A stretch of 64,000 nt of DNA from Ovoidimarina sp038744785 (GTDB lineage: Bacteria; Pseudomonadota; Alphaproteobacteria; Rhodobacterales; Rhodobacteraceae). The notes below the pieces were generated by a model. That model saw only the letters and a program-made list of their open reading frames with translations, made no database searches and was not told where the DNA came from. Made by a program: the position numbers and the translations under genes. Numbering within the stretch: position 1 is the first letter of the stretch; each line of letters opens with the position of its first letter. The DNA is taken from assembly GCA_038744785.1 (NCBI GenBank), contig JBCDLX010000013.1, forward strand, positions 1 through 64,000. The letters are read 5' to 3'. Of the stretch, positions 61,378-64,000 are shown piece after piece.

Positions 61378-62334
61378 TCACTTCGGATGCCGCAGACGCG
61401 GGTTGGTCAGGATAGCCCCGACATCCGCCGCGAGATTCAAAAGGATAAATGTCGCTGCGAAAATCAAACAGCAGGCCTGCACAATCGGGAAGTCCCGCTT
61501 CTGAACTGCGTCGACAAGAAGTTGACCAATGCCCGGGTAAACGAACACCACTTCGACGAGAACGACGCCGGTGATGAGATAGGCAAGGTTCAGTGCGACA
61601 ACGTTGATGATCGGTGCCCAGGCGTTCGGAAGCGCATGCTTCACAATCACGCGCCAGGGTGGTGTACCCTTCAGGCGCGCCATTTCGATATAGGGCGAGG
61701 CCAGAAGGTTGATGATCGCGGCTCGTGTCATCCGCATCATGTGCGCGGTGACGACCAGAACCAGCGTCAGGGCTGGCAGGAACGTGCGGTGCAAAAGCTC
61801 CGGGAACGACATGTCGCCTGACAAACTTGCAATCGCCGGGAACAGGCTCGTCTTGACCGCAAGATAAAGGATCAGGATGTAGCCAAGGAAGAACTCGGGG
61901 CTCGAAATTGTCGTGAGCGTTACCACATTGGCAACCCGGTCGAATATCGAATTCCGAAGAAGGGCGACGAGGACACCCAGCGTGATCGCGAACGGAACGG
62001 CAATCACAGCGGCGTAAGCTGCAAGGAACAGTGTGTTGACGAAACGGGCGCCAATCGCTTCGCTGACCCGGTCACCGGTCACGAGCGACACACCGAAGTC
62101 GCCGGTCACGGCGCCGGCAAGCCAGTCGAGGTATCGGACCGGCGCGGATCGATCCAGACCCAGCTGTTCACGCAACGCAGCTACCGTTTCTTCAGTTGCC
62201 GATTGGCCGAGCACGGCTTCGGCGATGTCGCCGGGAAGCAATTCGACCGCGAAGAAAATCAGGACAGACACCACGAGCAGTGTCACAAGCCCCAGGCCGA
62301 GCCGCTTCAGGATCAGCCCAAGTAAGTCCTTCAT
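61378..62334 (-). CDS. peptide/nickel-type ABC importer 2 permease (DppB-like)
   Basis: The 318-residue permease shows the DppB pattern: first helix ending FFAVELLPGDIAEAVLG, then LREQLGLDRSAPVRYLDWLAGAVTGDFG, and the EAA loop EMARLKGTPPWRVIVKHALPN. The ATG at 62334 is preceded by GGAGGGACAT. It follows the binding-protein gene across a 159-bp gap with hairpins. Confidence 0.92.
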   Translation of the reverse strand: MKDLLGLILKRLGLGLVTLLVVSVLIFFAVELLPGDIAEAVLGQSATEETVAALREQLGLDRSAPVRYLDWLAGAVTGDFGVSLVTGDRVSEAIGARFVNTLFLAAYAAVIAVPFAITLGVLVALLRNSIFDRVANVVTLTTISSPEFFLGYILILYLAVKTSLFPAIASLSGDMSFPELLHRTFLPALTLVLVVTAHMMRMTRAAIINLLASPYIEMARLKGTPPWRVIVKHALPNAWAPIINVVALNLAYLITGVVLVEVVFVYPGIGQLLVDAVQKRDFPIVQACCLIFAATFILLNLAADVGAILTNPRLRHPK

Positions 62335-62455
62335 ATGTCCCTCCAGTTGGTTTTCCCGGATCCAGCGTCCCGGGTTTCCATTTGGCCGAATTGGCAAATG
62401 CCCCCTCCGGCGATGCCGCCAGCCGCAAAACCTTCCGGTCCCCCCCGACGTGGCG

Positions 62456-62483
62456 CGACCCGGCGCATCACTGCGCCGGGTCG
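62456..62483. promoter_or_regulatory. intra-operon stem-loop after the importer 2 binding-protein gene
   Basis: CGACCCGGCGC and GCGCCGGGTCG form a perfect 11-bp stem with a 6-nt loop, eleven bases after the binding-protein stop codon. No minus-strand T run, so it probably stabilises the upstream message and limits read-through. A second, weaker hairpin (CATTTG...CAAATG) lies about 55 bp further. Confidence 0.7.
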
Positions 62484-62493
62484 TTCTTCTTAC

Positions 62494-64000
62494 TTAGCTG
62501 TCAAACCACCAGCGGCTGGCATGACGGTATCCGTCCATCTGCCACGCAGGCGAGACGTTTTCGCCCCGCTGAACGTTTGCGCGGCGCGCATAGACGAAGT
62601 TCGGGAAGTACGGGATCACCGTGCCGCCGTCATCGCGCGAAATCATTGCCATTTCGCGATATTGTTCGGCGCGCAGGGAATCGTCGAGTTCGCCTTTCGC
62701 CATGTTCAAAAGCTCGTTGAAGCGCTCGTTTTCGAACCGGCTTTCATTCCACGCCGCACCCGAGGAATAGGCGAGCGTGTACATGATGTCAGGTGTCGGG
62801 CGCGAGCCCCACAGAACCATGCACCACGGCTTGACCAGCCAGACATCCGACCAGTAGCCGTCGTTCGGTTCGCGCACGACGTTGATGTTGATCCCCGCCG
62901 CCTTTGCTTGTTCGGCAAAAAGGACGCCCGCATCGACGGCACCGGTGGTGATTGAGTCAGCCGTCGACAGGTCGACCGTCAGGCCTTCCATCCCAACAGA
63001 CGCCAGAAGCGACTTGGCCTGATCCGGATCATATTCCTGTTGCGGAATATCGGACGGCCAGTAAGGCTGTGCCGGCGAATGGTGGAAGTCATTGCCGATC
63101 GTAGCCGCACCGAACGCGATCTTCTCGATCAGTTCTTCGCGGTTGATCGATAGTTTAAGCGCCTTCCGGACTTCTGGAATGTCGAACGGTGCCGTGTCCA
63201 TGTGCATCGGCATGGTAAGGCACTGACCGGACGCGACGTTCTCGACAACGATGTTGCTGTCGCGTGCAAGCAGGCCAAGCGTCTTGTTTTCCAGAAGGCT
63301 TGCTGCATCTGCGTCGCCTGTGATCAGCGCCGTTTGCCGTGCGTTCGGGTCGTTTACGACAGTGAAAACCACCTCGTCGAAATACGCGCCCTCGCCGTGC
63401 CAGCCCTCATGCCGTGAGAAACGGGCGCCGACGCCAAACTCAAGCTCTTCGAGCTTGTAAGGGCCCGAGCCATCACCTGTTTGCCAGTTCGGCGTTCCGT
63501 CATCATTGGCCGGAACAATGCAAAGGTGGTAGTCGGTCATCAGCCAAGGAAGGTCCGCATTCGGGCCCGAAAGCTGGAATGTCACGGTATTGTCGCCATT
63601 GTCGACAATGTCCGTCACTGTCGCGAGAAGCGCCTTGGCCGCCGAGGTCGACGCTTCACCACGATGGTAGTTCATCGACGCAAGCACATCATTCGCAGTC
63701 ACCTTGGCGCCCGAGTGGAACGTGGCACGATCGTTTAGCTTGAACGTCCAGTTCTGCGCATCGGGGGTCGCGGTCCACTCAGTCGCAAGATCGGGACCCA
63801 GGGTCCCGTCAGGATTGATCATGGTCAGGAACGACCGGATCGTATGCACCATCGAAATGTCGAAGTTCGACTGGTAGACGCCGGGATCATGTGTGTCCGA
63901 TGTGTTCCCGTCGTGCTGCGCGACACGATAGGTGCCACCCTGCTTCGGCTGTGCCTTGGCCGATGTGGTCCAAAGTCCGGTAGCCGTAGTCGCGGTCATA
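62494..64000 (-). CDS. peptide/nickel-type ABC importer 2 substrate-binding protein, 5' end outside window
   Basis: At least 501 residues of an SBP family-5 protein are present. The visible N-terminal part TTATGLWTTSAKAQPKQGG looks like the end of a signal peptide, so the true start is beyond base 64000. Recognisable segments are GTYRVAQHDG, FKLNDRATFHSGAKVTANDVLASM and VRKALKLSINREELIEKIAFG. Binds a peptide- or glycoside-like solute; the substrate may belong with the polyol genes but this is not shown. Confidence 0.9.
   Translation of the reverse strand, partial: MTATTATGLWTTSAKAQPKQGGTYRVAQHDGNTSDTHDPGVYQSNFDISMVHTIRSFLTMINPDGTLGPDLATEWTATPDAQNWTFKLNDRATFHSGAKVTANDVLASMNYHRGEASTSAAKALLATVTDIVDNGDNTVTFQLSGPNADLPWLMTDYHLCIVPANDDGTPNWQTGDGSGPYKLEELEFGVGARFSRHEGWHGEGAYFDEVVFTVVNDPNARQTALITGDADAASLLENKTLGLLARDSNIVVENVASGQCLTMPMHMDTAPFDIPEVRKALKLSINREELIEKIAFGAATIGNDFHHSPAQPYWPSDIPQQEYDPDQAKSLLASVGMEGLTVDLSTADSITTGAVDAGVLFAEQAKAAGININVVREPNDGYWSDVWLVKPWCMVLWGSRPTPDIMYTLAYSSGAAWNESRFENERFNELLNMAKGELDDSLRAEQYREMAMISRDDGGTVIPYFPNFVYARRANVQRGENVSPAWQMDGYRHASRWWFDS

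Noticed and set aside
1..64000. Prophage, transposon, integron, CRISPR, tRNA or rRNA
   Set aside because: I saw no integrase, transposase, phage structural gene, repeat-spacer array, cloverleaf or rRNA sequence on reading the window.

Overview
The window reads as chromosome of a Rhodobacteraceae (Roseobacter-group-like) alphaproteobacterium. This rests on high GC, ATGA/TGATG-coupled operons, the paa and pca gene sets in roseobacter-like arrangement, an M48-related membrane protein type I know from this family, and periplasmic nitrate reductase. It is an inference from gene content; there is no rRNA or other marker gene here. I see no tRNA, CRISPR array, integrase or transposase. Nearly all DNA is coding and densely packed.

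Layout. 1-4.4 kb: the end of a beta-oxidation dehydrogenase, a sulfotransferase overlapping an EamA transporter, and a membrane-anchored protein resembling M48 peptidases but without HExxH. 3.6-16.0 kb: a nearly complete phenylacetate (paa) catabolon. It has two regulators (PaaX and a TetR protein), paaZ, paaG-paaI-paaK, and an operon paaJ-like thiolase-paaA-(membrane protein)-paaB-paaC-paaD-paaE. Two matching 19-bp sites sit in front of the divergent units. A cytochrome P460 gene lies in the middle. 16.2-20.9 kb: an MCE/Mla-type lipid transporter (permease, ATPase, very long MCE protein with internal repeats, lipoprotein). 20.9-25.7 kb: an amidohydrolase and the protocatechuate branch pcaCHGB with divergent pcaQ; pcaD is missing. 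25.7-30.5 kb: periplasmic nitrate reductase napFDABC plus a small membrane protein. 30.9 kb: an ion channel.

31.5-49.7 kb is the least ordinary part. A type-5 (peptide/nickel-like) ABC importer is continuous with two CocE/NonD-family serine hydrolases, an alpha/beta hydrolase and an M81 (MlrC-like) metallopeptidase. Immediately upstream are two paralogous XRE-cupin regulators and a DgcA-like flavin/Fe-S N-demethylase. A third CocE/NonD hydrolase and a pyrroline-5-carboxylate-reductase-like gene run divergently. Together they look like an uptake-and-dismantling route for an N-methylated, ester/amide-linked small natural product. This is my main candidate for an undescribed system.

49.8-58.2 kb: a sugar/polyol locus (DhaK-DhaL kinase, LacI regulator, xylose-isomerase-like enzyme, Gfo/Idh/MocA dehydrogenase, xylulokinase, two SDRs) with a pair of operator-like elements in a 0.5 kb gap. 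58.5-64.0 kb: a 40-residue membrane peptide gene and a second complete type-5 ABC importer whose binding-protein gene runs off the window end.
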